From: Galdieria partita
Taxonomy: Eukaryota > Rhodophyta > Bangiophyceae > Galdieriales > Galdieriaceae
Assembly (NCBI GenBank): GCA_025991245.1
Contig: BQMJ01000013.1
Span: forward strand, 232,828 to 296,827
DNA: 64,000 nucleotides
Reading direction: 5' to 3'
A program made the translations under genes and the position numbers. Shown piece after piece: positions 7,356-16,204 of this stretch; the stretch's first letter is position 1, and each line of letters starts with the position of its first letter. The notes beneath the pieces are model-generated. The model ran no database searches and was not told the DNA's origin. It saw only the letters and a program-made list of their open reading frames with translations.

Positions 7356-8424
7356 GAACGAGCTTAAGAAATCGGTCTACGGAGTTTTTCCAAGTCCATA
7401 AAGTGCGAGTTATTTTTTTTATTTTTTCTCTGATGGGGGCTAGCGTTTCTTCTTCTTGTTCAAAAGCATTCAGCAAGACTTTTTCATAGTCTTCCTTTCT
7501 TTTACAGGAAAATGACTTGACGGCCAAAGTTTCTTTCAAAGCGGCCGTCTCGATGCATATCGGAATACATCCATGTTGTTGTGCTTTAACGACCGAAATA
7601 CAAAAACTTTCCGGATACAGACAAGGATAAGTGAAGAATGAACTGGTGAGAAATTCTTTGCTTAGCTGCTCAGCAGAAATTCTATCATGGTGAAAACAAT
7701 TCTGTGTTTCTTGAATGATTTTGGAAATTTCGCAGTTGTTAGAATTGAATGGATCGATACCTCCGAAGATGTGAAGTTCGGCGTCCGGAAAATGCTCCAC
7801 AGCTTTCGGCCAGACAGAAAGAAGGAAACGCAATCCTCGATCCATGTCGGAACAATAGATGCATTTTCTTTTCTGTCTCTGGATTCCTTCGTGGTCGTCG
7901 CTACTATACAAGGATCCGTTGTAAACTATTTCGCAGTTGAGTGGAAGCTTTCCGGCATTGACAGTACGAAATGCTGCAAATTGCGACCTAGAAACAAAGA
8001 TGCCGAAATCGAAGGAAGTTAAGGAAGGTTCTGGCCACATGGACCAATCGTGAGCCCAAAATATCCATTTTTTGGCGGAAATATTGTCGATTTTGAAAGG
8101 GCATCTCCATGAAATGGCGAAATCGAAAAGGATATTTTTGTACTTGGGGATATGAGAAATTCTTTGGTACAACGGATTCATGAGTTCGGGAAATTCCTTG
8201 GTAGTGGCGTTGAAAATCACTACCTGGAATCCTCTATTAGCCAATTCATTGCTGTATTCAACGACGGCTTCTTCACTTCCACCTAATTTTTTCGAATGAA
8301 GATTCCATGACAGACTCGTAAGACAAACAATAGCTATCGATGGATAAGAAAAACGATAAGACTGCATTTCTTGGTTAGTTTTCCATGGTTCTACTTGAGA
8401 AAGAAGTCTGAAAACGTGATCCAT
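7342..8424 (-). CDS. GT4-like glycosyltransferase
   Basis: 360 residues. The N-terminal Rossmann part carries GGSEEAVVEYSNELANRG (acceptor side, with the GG turn of GT-B enzymes). The middle has a VYNGS / IYCSDMDRGL / ELHIFGG series, and the nucleotide-sugar side has YPCLYPESFCISVVKAQQHG, the E(x7)E-like region of retaining GT4 enzymes. It should transfer a sugar to a viral glycan or glycoprotein. The donor cannot be predicted. Other glycosyltransferase-like genes are at 30913, 32020 and 52301. The start follows GAGAAAAAAAGGAAAAT. Confidence 0.72.
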   Translation of the reverse strand: MDHVFRLLSQVEPWKTNQEMQSYRFSYPSIAIVCLTSLSWNLHSKKLGGSEEAVVEYSNELANRGFQVVIFNATTKEFPELMNPLYQRISHIPKYKNILFDFAISWRCPFKIDNISAKKWIFWAHDWSMWPEPSLTSFDFGIFVSRSQFAAFRTVNAGKLPLNCEIVYNGSLYSSDDHEGIQRQKRKCIYCSDMDRGLRFLLSVWPKAVEHFPDAELHIFGGIDPFNSNNCEISKIIQETQNCFHHDRISAEQLSKEFLTSSFFTYPCLYPESFCISVVKAQQHGCIPICIETAALKETLAVKSFSCKRKEDYEKVLLNAFEQEEETLAPIREKIKKITRTLWTWKNSVDRFLKLVLKGQ

Positions 8425-8443
8425 ATTTTCCTTTTTTTCTCAA

Positions 8444-8686
8444 TCACTCGTAATAGTCTATGCTAACGTAAGGTGAAGACGCGGCAGGAGTTAACGAAGA
8501 AGAAGGTGATACAGGAAATACAACACCTGGACTGGTGAGCACTACTCCTGATGAAGTGTCGATGCTAGGAAGAGTAGTAGTTGAAGTGCTAGAATTTTGC
8601 ATGTTTATCACAAAAATAAGAACCACCACAAGAACAAGGACCAGAACTCCTAATCCTACCAATATGTAAATTTCGCTTTTCTTCAT
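8444..8686 (-). CDS. small single-pass membrane protein with Ser/Thr tail
   Basis: 80 residues from ATG 8686, which lies just after the RPB1 N-part stop and follows ACTAAAAAAGCG. A short basic start (MKKSE) leads to a long hydrophobic span (about 6-28) and a Ser/Thr/Pro-rich outer tail ending in SIDYYE. No family recognised; it looks like a small member of the stalked virion membrane proteins. Confidence 0.6.
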   Translation of the reverse strand: MKKSEIYILVGLGVLVLVLVVVLIFVINMQNSSTSTTTLPSIDTSSGVVLTSPGVVFPVSPSSSLTPAASSPYVSIDYYE

Positions 8687-8693
8687 CGCTTTT

Positions 8694-10925
8694 TTAGTAA
8701 ATAGTCGCATTGGAAAAAGAAAGAACTTCGTTGAGCGAGTTGACGACCATATTGTCTTCATTCAAGAAATAATTCTCTATCGACTTGCAAAGGTTCCTTT
8801 GTAAATTGCCCACTTCGCTAGTTCTGCAAGCTGTATCTACCAATCCTTCTCGACCTCCATTGGCATGAAAGAACATCTCTCTTTGAGATAGTCCTTCCAG
8901 AAATGAATGAGGAACAAATCCATAGAATTCGGGTTCAGTAGGATCGCTGTCAAATGAATCCCATACCGTCACTCGATTAGTTTCCGGATCGGGGAAGAAC
9001 ACCGTGCCATTGACATATTGTTGTCCCAAAAAATAGCATAGTTGAGACAGATGGAAAAAGGTCCCTTTCGTTTTTGAATCTACCATGACCAGGAAGTCGT
9101 TGTCTTCTTTGTTCATAGGTTCTGGAAATTTGAATAGCAACGAACCTATTCTTTCTTCAAGAGAAGAGCTTTGTCGAAATTCCTGTCGGATTTTATCCAA
9201 GGCTTCTTGCTTCTTGTGACTGTCAGCCAATTGAAGAAGTTGATAATAACTAGCGCTAAGAATATGATATTCTAAGAAATCCAGCACTTTTCTGGAAGTG
9301 TCAGATATGAGCCGAATAGTTGCTTCTTTACCATTTTCTTCATAAAATTCAGCTACTGCCTTCTTTACGGTAGACTTTGTGATTTTGGACAAAGAGTCGA
9401 AAGGTTTCGGAACGAGTTCTTTAGGCATTTTGTACAGTCCAGATAATGCATCGTAAGCTAAAGAAATAGAAACTTCTCCTGTGTGGTCACTTATGATATA
9501 ATTGGAAACACTCATAGTTTCTATCATATGTCGTTGAACTCTAGGATTTGGCGAGAACATGACGGAAACTTCATCGCCATCGAAGTCGGCGTTATACAAT
9601 GGCGTCACTGATAAATGCATTCGGACGACAAGTTCATCTCCCAACTTGACTTTATGCAGCATAAATCCCTGTTTGTATAACGTGGGCTGTCTATTGAGCG
9701 TGACATAATCGCCTTCCTGCAAATGACGTCTTGCATATTTTCCTATTTCTAAAGGTCCTCCTGAAGCTTCTCCTTTGGAAAAAAGTTCTTTCCATTTTTC
9801 GTAGTTGGCTTCGGTAATTTTTTCAGCTTCATGAAGAAACTTAGAACAGAGCACTTTAGGAACTCGAACTTCGTCTACATCCAAGGTAGGATCAGGTGCC
9901 GCTACTGATCGACAGCAATAGTTCACTCTTTTTCCCATCAGATTCTTTCGCACAACTGCTTTCTTTCCTTGAATTCGCTGTTTAATTCCCAATGTTCTTC
10001 TTCCAACTCCATTGAACCCATCTAGCAAATTTTGTATGGACCGAACAACTTGGTCATACTGTTTGAGACTTTTATGTCGGATAATATCCGAATAGCATTT
10101 CGTCAGGTCATGGTCAGTTATTTCTCCGTTCAAAAGAATAGGCGGTCTCGATTGAGATGGGATAACTAGTAACTTGTCCATAACGAAGGAAGCTGGATTT
10201 GTGAATTCCAATCCAAAAATATTCTTCCAGTGTTTTTCTTCCACCCCTTCCAAGATCTTTTTGGCTTTAGCCAGACTGTATTCATAGAGTTTTCCATCAT
10301 GAGAAACCACATAAACTCGGTTATCTTTGATTTCGAAAAGCTTGTTAGGTGGACAATTGTTAGGACAACTGGAATTGGAATATTCGACCCAACTAGCAAT
10401 TTTCTTAAGTGAAATTTCATTCCCGCATCTCTTCATGTAGTCAATTTCGAAAGAAGAAAGTAAAGGCTCGCAACATTCATGACAAATCGACTTGAAAATG
10501 TACCCGAATTCTCTAACGAACAAAGGATGCAATACAGGACATTCTTCGAGGTCTATGTAACCAAAATGACCTGGGCAATCTTTGAAAGTTCGAAGACAGG
10601 TCGAGCATGGCGTATGAAAATCGACTGGACCCAATCTAGAATCTTTGATGGTTCCGAACACCTTTGAAAGATCCGTTTCTCTAATTTCACAGACAGCTAT
10701 TTTTTGAATTTCTTCAGAAGAATACAGTCGTATGGTGAGGAAATTAAAGTCGGTGTCCAACAATTCGGAATTATCGGTAGCTTCCCATTCTTCAAGTATA
10801 GGAAATTCTTCGGGAATGGAAGAAGCGTCGTCATCGGAGTTACCCCCTCCTCCTCCATCGGAAGTTTCTTCTTCATCTCCGTCCATAAACAACTCTTCAT
10901 CTTCGATTTCAGCCACTGTGTCCAT
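8694..10925 (-). CDS. RNA polymerase largest subunit (RPB1), N-terminal part
   Basis: 743 residues from ATG 10925. An acidic, Gly-rich N-terminal tail (about 1-55) precedes the clamp. The zinc site CSTC...CPGHFG is at 107-122, the GKRVNYCCRSV...PDP lid/rudder region follows, and the Mg-binding NADFDGDE motif is at 445-452 with all three aspartates. The bridge-helix region (FFHANGGREGLVDTA) lies near the C-terminus, and the protein stops about 35 residues beyond it. The remaining core is encoded separately at 3691-4566 on the other strand. An in-frame extension upstream of 10925 overlaps the divergent gene and is discounted. No frameshift or intron remnant is evident between stop and the next gene, which starts within ten bases. 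Confidence 0.9.
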   Translation of the reverse strand: MDTVAEIEDEELFMDGDEEETSDGGGGGNSDDDASSIPEEFPILEEWEATDNSELLDTDFNFLTIRLYSSEEIQKIAVCEIRETDLSKVFGTIKDSRLGPVDFHTPCSTCLRTFKDCPGHFGYIDLEECPVLHPLFVREFGYIFKSICHECCEPLLSSFEIDYMKRCGNEISLKKIASWVEYSNSSCPNNCPPNKLFEIKDNRVYVVSHDGKLYEYSLAKAKKILEGVEEKHWKNIFGLEFTNPASFVMDKLLVIPSQSRPPILLNGEITDHDLTKCYSDIIRHKSLKQYDQVVRSIQNLLDGFNGVGRRTLGIKQRIQGKKAVVRKNLMGKRVNYCCRSVAAPDPTLDVDEVRVPKVLCSKFLHEAEKITEANYEKWKELFSKGEASGGPLEIGKYARRHLQEGDYVTLNRQPTLYKQGFMLHKVKLGDELVVRMHLSVTPLYNADFDGDEVSVMFSPNPRVQRHMIETMSVSNYIISDHTGEVSISLAYDALSGLYKMPKELVPKPFDSLSKITKSTVKKAVAEFYEENGKEATIRLISDTSRKVLDFLEYHILSASYYQLLQLADSHKKQEALDKIRQEFRQSSSLEERIGSLLFKFPEPMNKEDNDFLVMVDSKTKGTFFHLSQLCYFLGQQYVNGTVFFPDPETNRVTVWDSFDSDPTEPEFYGFVPHSFLEGLSQREMFFHANGGREGLVDTACRTSEVGNLQRNLCKSIENYFLNEDNMVVNSLNEVLSFSNATIY

Positions 10926-10977
10926 GAATCCTTCGTACAGCGAACTTTCTGTTGAAAAAAGACCTTGGAAAATCGAT

Positions 10978-11445
10978 ATGACGCTCAACTCTTCAAGAAT
11001 GGAATATTTGAGAATTCGCGAAAAATTAAAGAGCAATGTGGATGGACATCCCGTTTTAAAGGAACTTGCGGAGAGGGTAGAAAGTTCTTTCTGGAAAAAT
11101 GTGATTCTGGACGCTAGCAAAAGAAAGCTTCCTCGTGGAGTTTCTCTCCGAAAAAACATTCTTTATGTAGGAAAAGGAAAGAATGCCCAGCGATTAGAGA
11201 TTTTCGCCGGAATGGATCCTAGATTGTTAATTTCCTTTTTCGAAAAACATTGTGCATTTCATCAAGAAACTCATGAACAAGAAATGATGATGGATGAAAA
11301 TTTCAAAACGATGAAACCTAGAAGAGGTCTTATTTCCGATGTCTTTTCAATTCTGAGAAAAACAGGTGGTGATGAGAAAGCGGTAGCTGCTTTTATGGCG
11401 GAAAGACTCAAAACAGGTCGAAAGCGTCTTTCAGAACATCAATAA
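10978..11445 (+). CDS. hypothetical basic protein
   Basis: 155 residues from ATG 10978, which follows GTTGAAAAAAG by about 23 bases. An earlier ATG at 10924 shares its bases with the divergent RPB1 start (CATG 10923-10926) and is an alternative. The product is helical and strongly basic at both ends, with RKNILYVGKGKNAQRL in the middle and GLISDVFSILRKTGG near the end. No domain recognised. The 3' end overlaps the convergent membrane-protein gene by 38 bases. Confidence 0.55.
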   Translation: MTLNSSRMEYLRIREKLKSNVDGHPVLKELAERVESSFWKNVILDASKRKLPRGVSLRKNILYVGKGKNAQRLEIFAGMDPRLLISFFEKHCAFHQETHEQEMMMDENFKTMKPRRGLISDVFSILRKTGGDEKAVAAFMAERLKTGRKRLSEHQ

Positions 11446-11629
11446 GATAGATGATGGTGAAAATAAACGCAACTACTAACCAGACTATAAGCACTCCCAG
11501 CACTACGAGACTGATAATGTCTTCGCTAGTTATTAGAAGTACCTTTCCGAATTTCTTTAGAAGCAAGAAAGGAATGACCGTCATGACTGCTGATATAAGT
11601 AAGCTTATCCAAGGAACGGATGCTGCCAT
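11408..11629 (-). CDS. small two-pass membrane protein
   Basis: 73 residues with spans at about 8-26 and 38-63 separated by KKFGKVLLITSED. The start follows TTTCAATAAAA. The opposite-strand frame gives a Thr/Ile-rich sequence without hydrophobic blocks, so the minus strand is preferred. No family recognised. Confidence 0.55.
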   Translation of the reverse strand: MAASVPWISLLISAVMTVIPFLLLKKFGKVLLITSEDIISLVVLGVLIVWLVVAFIFTIIYLIDVLKDAFDLF

Positions 11630-11631
11630 TT

Positions 11632-11976
11632 TTATTGAAAGTAGTAGGCGTGCAGTTGCTTAAAACATTGTAGCAAATAAACTCTGTTTTTTTCGGAGAC
11701 GACATTCGTAGCTTTAAGAAATGCGGCTTTGGCTATGTTGGGCAATTCATTCACGAACTCTTCGGAATATTGTTGAAGGGCGTTTGCCGCATAAGTTTCG
11801 TCAGGGTTTTCCATGAGGTCTCTGTGTTCTTCGTACTTGCTTTTGATGATGAACAATTTGAATTTCTCAGGAAGCGCTAACAAAACGGAAGATATGATTC
11901 TCATTTGCAGCGTACCAATAACGCGTTCCTCTCGATTCACCGCTTCAACTCTTCTAAGAAATTCAGCGCAATCCAT
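11632..11976 (-). CDS. hypothetical helical protein
   Basis: 114 residues, predicted mostly helical from its residue pattern, with no membrane span. The start follows CATCTAAAAGG. It ends two bases before the next gene on the same strand. No family recognised. Confidence 0.55.
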   Translation of the reverse strand: MDCAEFLRRVEAVNREERVIGTLQMRIISSVLLALPEKFKLFIIKSKYEEHRDLMENPDETYAANALQQYSEEFVNELPNIAKAAFLKATNVVSEKNRVYLLQCFKQLHAYYFQ

Positions 11977-11980
11977 CCTT

Positions 11981-12241
11981 TTAGATGTTTTTTGCCCATG
12001 AATTTACTACCTCTCCTACCTGTCTTTCCAGAGAGGAAGTAGAACCGTGCAACTTGAAAAGAAAATAGTAAGTGAAAAAGCCAACGACCACCAACAAAAG
12101 TAAAAGAAGTACAGCGTAAGCGCCTCCGCTGCCGCCATCGCTACCACCTTTCTGGTTGGTCACATTGCTACTACTACGACCACCGCCTGTGCTTTTATGG
12201 TCATGATTTCCTGTCAACACCTGTATATCCACTTGCGTCAT
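11981..12241 (-). CDS. single-pass membrane protein with glycine/asparagine-rich head
   Basis: 86 residues from ATG 12241, preceded by GGCTTACAAAAA. A polar N-terminal half (TGNHDHKSTGGG, NQKGGSDGGSGG) leads into a Leu/Val-rich span (about 42-62) and a short C-terminal tail ending WAKNI. Earlier in-frame starts overlap the divergent gene at 12270 and are less likely. No family recognised. Confidence 0.5.
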   Translation of the reverse strand: MTQVDIQVLTGNHDHKSTGGGRSSSNVTNQKGGSDGGSGGAYAVLLLLLLVVVGFFTYYFLFKLHGSTSSLERQVGEVVNSWAKNI

Positions 12242-12269
12242 TTTTTGTAAGCCTGTACTAAAAAGCTGT

Positions 12270-12725
12270 ATGGCCATTTCTAGTAAAGTCTGGATAGCGA
12301 CAGGGATAATAACCTTAATTGTCATTGTGATAGTGGTAGGAGTTGTGCTCATTGTCATCGACGAATCAAATAAGAAAGCAAAGACGGAACATTTAGAAAT
12401 TGGGGCCTTTGATTATTTAGGATGTTTCCACAATTCTGCTTTTTCTGCTGGAGTAAACAGTGCTCGTTTGTATCAATCGGGAGACACGTTCGGCCCTATA
12501 TCCGGAACTCCAGTGAAACTAACACCTTCTGAATGTTTGTCCATCGCAAGAGACAAAGGTTTCACGGTGTCGGCTTTGGCTGGACCACCTAGTAGCGGCA
12601 AGATAGATTGTTACGGCATGAATGCCTTCAGAAACTACAAGGCTTCTTCAAGTGACTGCGTGCAGAATCAAGACCAGCTCTATTATGGAAATTCTTCTGG
12701 TTTTGCAGCTATTTATAGAGTTTAA
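12270..12725 (+). CDS. membrane-anchored cysteine-containing ectodomain (WSC-like)
   Basis: 151 residues. An N-terminal signal-anchor (about 8-30, Ile/Val-rich) is followed by an ectodomain starting DYLGCFHN, with later TPSECLSIARDKGFTVSAL, KIDCYGMNAF and SSDCVQ segments. The YLGC...C...A...GF..A...C.G order recalls WSC or PAN-like carbohydrate-binding domains, but spacing is atypical and the match is tentative. Likely a virion surface protein. The stop overlaps the convergent gene by four bases. Confidence 0.5.
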   Translation: MAISSKVWIATGIITLIVIVIVVGVVLIVIDESNKKAKTEHLEIGAFDYLGCFHNSAFSAGVNSARLYQSGDTFGPISGTPVKLTPSECLSIARDKGFTVSALAGPPSSGKIDCYGMNAFRNYKASSSDCVQNQDQLYYGNSSGFAAIYRV

Positions 12726-13807
12726 AGTTCCAAAAGTCTCTTCACCAAATCCGCGTTTCCTAATCCTATCTCTGTCTTGATGCTTTCAGCCAAAAAAATA
12801 GTGGAACTTTCTTCCGGAAAAGGAATTTTGGATAGTTCGCTGTATTCCATATTGGTTTTTATGTCCCATAAAGTTTCCATTAGATCTAAACTAGCTAGAG
12901 GAGAATGTAGCCTGTATCTCTGCGTCATGAAATTGATTTGGTCAATTTCCAGTCTCGTTTGCCCTCGAAAGAATAGCGAAAATTGAGTGACAAAGTCTTC
13001 GGGGACTTTGTGAAAAGCACAAATAAACGCATAAAAATTCCGTTGCCATACTTCTCGTCGATTCGCTTCAAGTGGATAAGGCGGCCAATCCTTCGTCATT
13101 CGTTTGACTGTGCTGCTAAGTAATCTAGGTTTGAAGGGCATTTTGGAATAAGAAAATTGAGAATGGAGTTGTAGCAATTTATCGCAGATAGAAGAAGGAA
13201 ATATTCTTCGTACAGTTTCGGAGATTCTTTCATGATACACCCAAGATGGAGTGTAATTGAGAAAGGCTGCTTCATCTACTAGAAAGGAATGTAAAGGTGA
13301 CTTGGAATATTGAAAAACGAATGACGTGATTTGCACATTCGTCATATCGACCACGAAATTTCCTCGTAGGTTGTATTTCTTCCCGTCAACTGTGAGCTGT
13401 CTATTTAAAGGACGTTCTGAAATGAGCACATACCGTTCTATTTCGTCAAGATCGAACTTAATTTTTCCTTTTTCGTAAGATTTGGCGAAAATAAGGATCA
13501 TCTGTTTTCCGATATTCCAAAGGTCAGCAACGGACAAATAAGACAGCATGCGATTCAGCTTGCGAAATTTTCTTGCAGCATGAGATGGATTTCCTACAAA
13601 CCCCATGGCCGACCGGAAGTTAGGCGTCCAAAATTGCAAATGACAGATGTTCGCGATCCAAGGCAAAGGAAGTGTTTTGATGTCAGCGAAGCTGAAATAG
13701 TCGGTCCAGTTGACGCGATGCATTGCTTTTTTTTTCTTCTTTTTCTTCTTTCGAAGCTCGTCATCGATCATGAACCGCAGATATTGAGTTAACAAGGACT
13801 CTATCAT
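12722..13807 (-). CDS. hypothetical protein
   Basis: Up to 361 residues. A run of eight lysines (residues 20-27) is coded by an A-rich stretch directly before a second methionine at 13723. Because most genes here have an A-rich leader just before the ATG, the true start could be 13723 (333 residues). The body is rich in aromatic residues, without a membrane span, and includes a GKKYNLRGNFVVDMTNVQI strand pair and a WPPYPLEANRREVWQ segment. No family recognised. Confidence 0.55.
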   Translation of the reverse strand: MIESLLTQYLRFMIDDELRKKKKKKKKAMHRVNWTDYFSFADIKTLPLPWIANICHLQFWTPNFRSAMGFVGNPSHAARKFRKLNRMLSYLSVADLWNIGKQMILIFAKSYEKGKIKFDLDEIERYVLISERPLNRQLTVDGKKYNLRGNFVVDMTNVQITSFVFQYSKSPLHSFLVDEAAFLNYTPSWVYHERISETVRRIFPSSICDKLLQLHSQFSYSKMPFKPRLLSSTVKRMTKDWPPYPLEANRREVWQRNFYAFICAFHKVPEDFVTQFSLFFRGQTRLEIDQINFMTQRYRLHSPLASLDLMETLWDIKTNMEYSELSKIPFPEESSTIFLAESIKTEIGLGNADLVKRLLEL

Positions 13808-13840
13808 TTTCTTCGCCCTTTTTCTGATGAAGAAGACGCT

Positions 13841-13849
13841 TTTAAAAAA
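13841..13849 (+). promoter_or_regulatory. TTTAAAAAA initiator-like element
   Basis: TTTAAAAAA abuts the ATG at 13850. It is one of the clearest copies of the A-rich element placed immediately before start codons in this window and is probably a transcription start or late-promoter-type signal. Confidence 0.45.
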
Positions 13850-15241
13850 ATGTCAGACGGCGTTATTTACTCTCGCAATGGTCGTGAATATAGAATGACA
13901 ACACAAAGACAGGAATTTGCAGAGAGACATCCTGAAGAAAATCTTATTCATCCTCCGCCAACTGCTCTTACTCGGGAACCGCGGCAGGAGCAACCTCAGC
14001 AGTCTCAGCTGGAGGATGCGGAAGAACCTGCATCAGAGGTTCCGGAGTATGCGGGAGAACCTGCTTCAGGGGTCCTGGACGAAGATTGTTGTCGCGAATT
14101 TCGTGCGTTCCGCGATCAACAACAATACACCAACTATTTGTTTTCTCAATCTTTTAAGAGCTTCGAGAAATGGCATGACGCAGTGAATGAAAAAATTGCA
14201 TCTCTTGAAAAATGTTGCCAACAGTTTAAACGTTTCAAAATAAAGATGGCGAATCCTTCCAGAAGAAAGATTCGCCGCGACAGTTTCGGACCAGTTCCTC
14301 CTTCTTCTAGGAACGGTCAGCCGCCGAATGAGACGGAAGGCGATGAGAATCCGATGGAGACTGAACAGCAAGAAGGCGGTGAGAATCCGATGGAGACTGA
14401 ACAGCAAGAAGGCGGTGAGAATCCGATGGAGACTGAACAGCAAGAAGGCGGTGGGAATCCGATGGAGGCTGAACCGCAAGAAAGTCGCGAGGAGAGACGA
14501 CAGATGGAGATGCGTCTTCGGAATTTCGACGAATGCGTGAGCCAACTTCCTGAAGCAAGCAAAGTTTTCGTCCAAAAACTTCGGGCACGCATTGCGGAAA
14601 GCCAGCAGCCGTTCACAGTAACAGGAACAGATGGCGGCATTCGTCAACAAGAACCCCTTTATGGTGAAGGCAATAGTCAGGCTTTGATGTGCTTCATAAA
14701 TGCGGGCGGAACTCGCGATGAGGGAATGAAACTTTGGAGTGATTCTAACCAATACCTGCACTTGGTCGACTTGCTGGAAGCGAAATTGCTATCTCCTGGG
14801 TCGGTGTTCCCGCCAGATGCAGTATCCTTAGTTGTTCGCAAAGAAGAAGAAAGGTACTCTGACTATCCGAATTTTCGAAGAATTGTAGCTCAGGCGGAAA
14901 CAATGATACAGCAACCACCATCAGCGGAATACATACAAGGCTTCATAAATGATTACGCTGATTTACTTGGTCCGCCTAATTTCTATCGAGTTTCTAATGT
15001 TTTGAAGCAGACTTCCAACACTGTTTCCGAGGGAGAAGCTAGAACATTCCTTAGAAAAGTGCCGGTAGTGGATGTCGTCCAACACTTTGATGGATTGGAA
15101 CCTGCGACAAAAGCTAAAATCATTCTAGCTGGGCTGAATGACCAAGAACTGCGCAACTTTTACCATGAATTTGTAAGTCGAGAAGAGCTGATTCGTCAAA
15201 TAGCCGCCAATAATCCTGGTGCAGCTACCTCTAATAGATAG
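13850..15241 (+). CDS. repeat-containing acidic protein, paralogue of 15260-16204
   Basis: 463 residues. The N-terminal part is Gln/Glu/Pro-rich, then a CCREFRAFRDQQ segment and a coiled-coil-like stretch with ASLEKCCQQFKRFK. Four 12-residue repeats (ENPMETEQQEGG) lie at about 166-213. The C-terminal 250 residues match the next gene's product: a QALMCFINAGGT region, NQYLHLVDLLEAK, DLLGPPNFYRVSNVLKQ, and FDGLEPATKAKIILAGL near the end. No known domain is recognised, and there is no membrane span. Tandem paralogy points to local duplication. Confidence 0.6.
   Translation: MSDGVIYSRNGREYRMTTQRQEFAERHPEENLIHPPPTALTREPRQEQPQQSQLEDAEEPASEVPEYAGEPASGVLDEDCCREFRAFRDQQQYTNYLFSQSFKSFEKWHDAVNEKIASLEKCCQQFKRFKIKMANPSRRKIRRDSFGPVPPSSRNGQPPNETEGDENPMETEQQEGGENPMETEQQEGGENPMETEQQEGGGNPMEAEPQESREERRQMEMRLRNFDECVSQLPEASKVFVQKLRARIAESQQPFTVTGTDGGIRQQEPLYGEGNSQALMCFINAGGTRDEGMKLWSDSNQYLHLVDLLEAKLLSPGSVFPPDAVSLVVRKEEERYSDYPNFRRIVAQAETMIQQPPSAEYIQGFINDYADLLGPPNFYRVSNVLKQTSNTVSEGEARTFLRKVPVVDVVQHFDGLEPATKAKIILAGLNDQELRNFYHEFVSREELIRQIAANNPGAATSNR
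14345..14488 (+). repeat. 36-bp tandem repeat, four copies
   Basis: Four in-frame 36-bp units, each coding for ENPMETEQQEGG or a variant; the first three are nearly identical and the last has diverged. It lies inside the 13850-15241 gene and keeps the frame, so copy number can vary without breaking the protein. The paralogue at 15260 lacks it. Confidence 0.9.
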
Positions 15242-15259
15242 ACGCCTATAAAAAAAAGA

Positions 15260-16204
15260 ATGGAGGTAAGCCTAAATGAGCGCGTAGCGGCGTTGGAAGA
15301 GAAGGTACGTTTCCTGGAACGATGCTGCGAGGAGTTCAGACGTTTCAAAGATGAACGACAATTGTTTCCTGAAGGGCGGCATTTTGCTCGCTTGGAAACA
15401 CTGTCTTGTCCTCCAGAAGAGGAAGAAGAGTATCATGTTCCAAGTAGGATGATGGAATTGGAGCCGCCCAGTGACATGGAAAGCAAGTTGGAGGAATTTG
15501 ACTCCCGCGCCGAGATTCATAAGGGTGCTAGTAGAGTATTTGTGCGCTGGCTTCGTGAAGCTATCTATGATCCTGAACAGGTTGAAAGAAGAGTCTCCTC
15601 GGAAGCATCTTCTCGGATATATGGGAAGGACAACGAATGCATGTTCAACGTTTTTTGCTATTTAACGAAAAATGAAGTGCTGGCAAAAAAAATATGGGAC
15701 ACTACCAATGACTACCTCCATATCATAAATCTGCTTGAAGCAAAACGGATCGTTCGCGGACTCCAGATTCCGGAAATTTTGGAGCATCAGGCGGTGTTTT
15801 CTGAACGACAGAGATATGATGGATACTTTGATTTCAACCTGATCATGGATCATGCAGTAGGGCAATTGTCTAGTGGGGTGGAAGTCTCTAAGAGTTTCAT
15901 CAACTCGCAGCGAGATCTTTTTGGTCCAGTGAATTTCGAGCAAGTTTCTTTGGTTCTGTCAGAATCGAGTGTCACTTCTAGAGAAGCTGACAGATTTCTG
16001 AGTATGGTTCCTCCCGATGCCATCGTCGAAATGTTCGATGGACTTCCTGTCGAAGTGAAAGCAAGAATCATCATAGACGGATTGGATCGGAATCAACTAA
16101 TTGAATTTTTCCATGAGTTTGCTGGTTGTGTATCGTTGATTCGTGAATTGGCTGCAAGAGTTCCAGACCGTCGTGTTGCTGTTCGCCATGGAGGAAATAG
16201 GTAG
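15260..16204 (+). CDS. hypothetical protein, paralogue of 13850-15241
   Basis: 314 residues, preceded by CTATAAAAAAAAGA. It opens with a heptad-like helix (NERVAALEEKVRFLERCCEE) that matches the coiled-coil segment of the preceding gene, and lacks that gene's Gln/Glu-rich head and 12-residue repeats. Shared C-terminal blocks include NDYLHIINLLEAK, DLFGPVNFEQVSLVL, MFDGLPVEVKARIIIDGL and FFHEFAG. Function unknown. The 3' end overlaps the next gene by 17 bases. Confidence 0.6.
   Translation: MEVSLNERVAALEEKVRFLERCCEEFRRFKDERQLFPEGRHFARLETLSCPPEEEEEYHVPSRMMELEPPSDMESKLEEFDSRAEIHKGASRVFVRWLREAIYDPEQVERRVSSEASSRIYGKDNECMFNVFCYLTKNEVLAKKIWDTTNDYLHIINLLEAKRIVRGLQIPEILEHQAVFSERQRYDGYFDFNLIMDHAVGQLSSGVEVSKSFINSQRDLFGPVNFEQVSLVLSESSVTSREADRFLSMVPPDAIVEMFDGLPVEVKARIIIDGLDRNQLIEFFHEFAGCVSLIRELAARVPDRRVAVRHGGNR

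Noticed and set aside
8640-8700. Intron or intein at the RPB1 break after the bridge helix
   Set aside because: The next gene starts within ten bases of the stop in another, clearly membrane-protein, sequence; no self-splicing RNA or intein blocks are present, and the C-part is on the other strand.
10923-10926. CATG shared start of RPB1 N-part and the 10978 gene
   Set aside because: The plus gene has a better start at 10978 with an A-rich leader upstream, so the overlap at 10923-10926 is probably coincidental.
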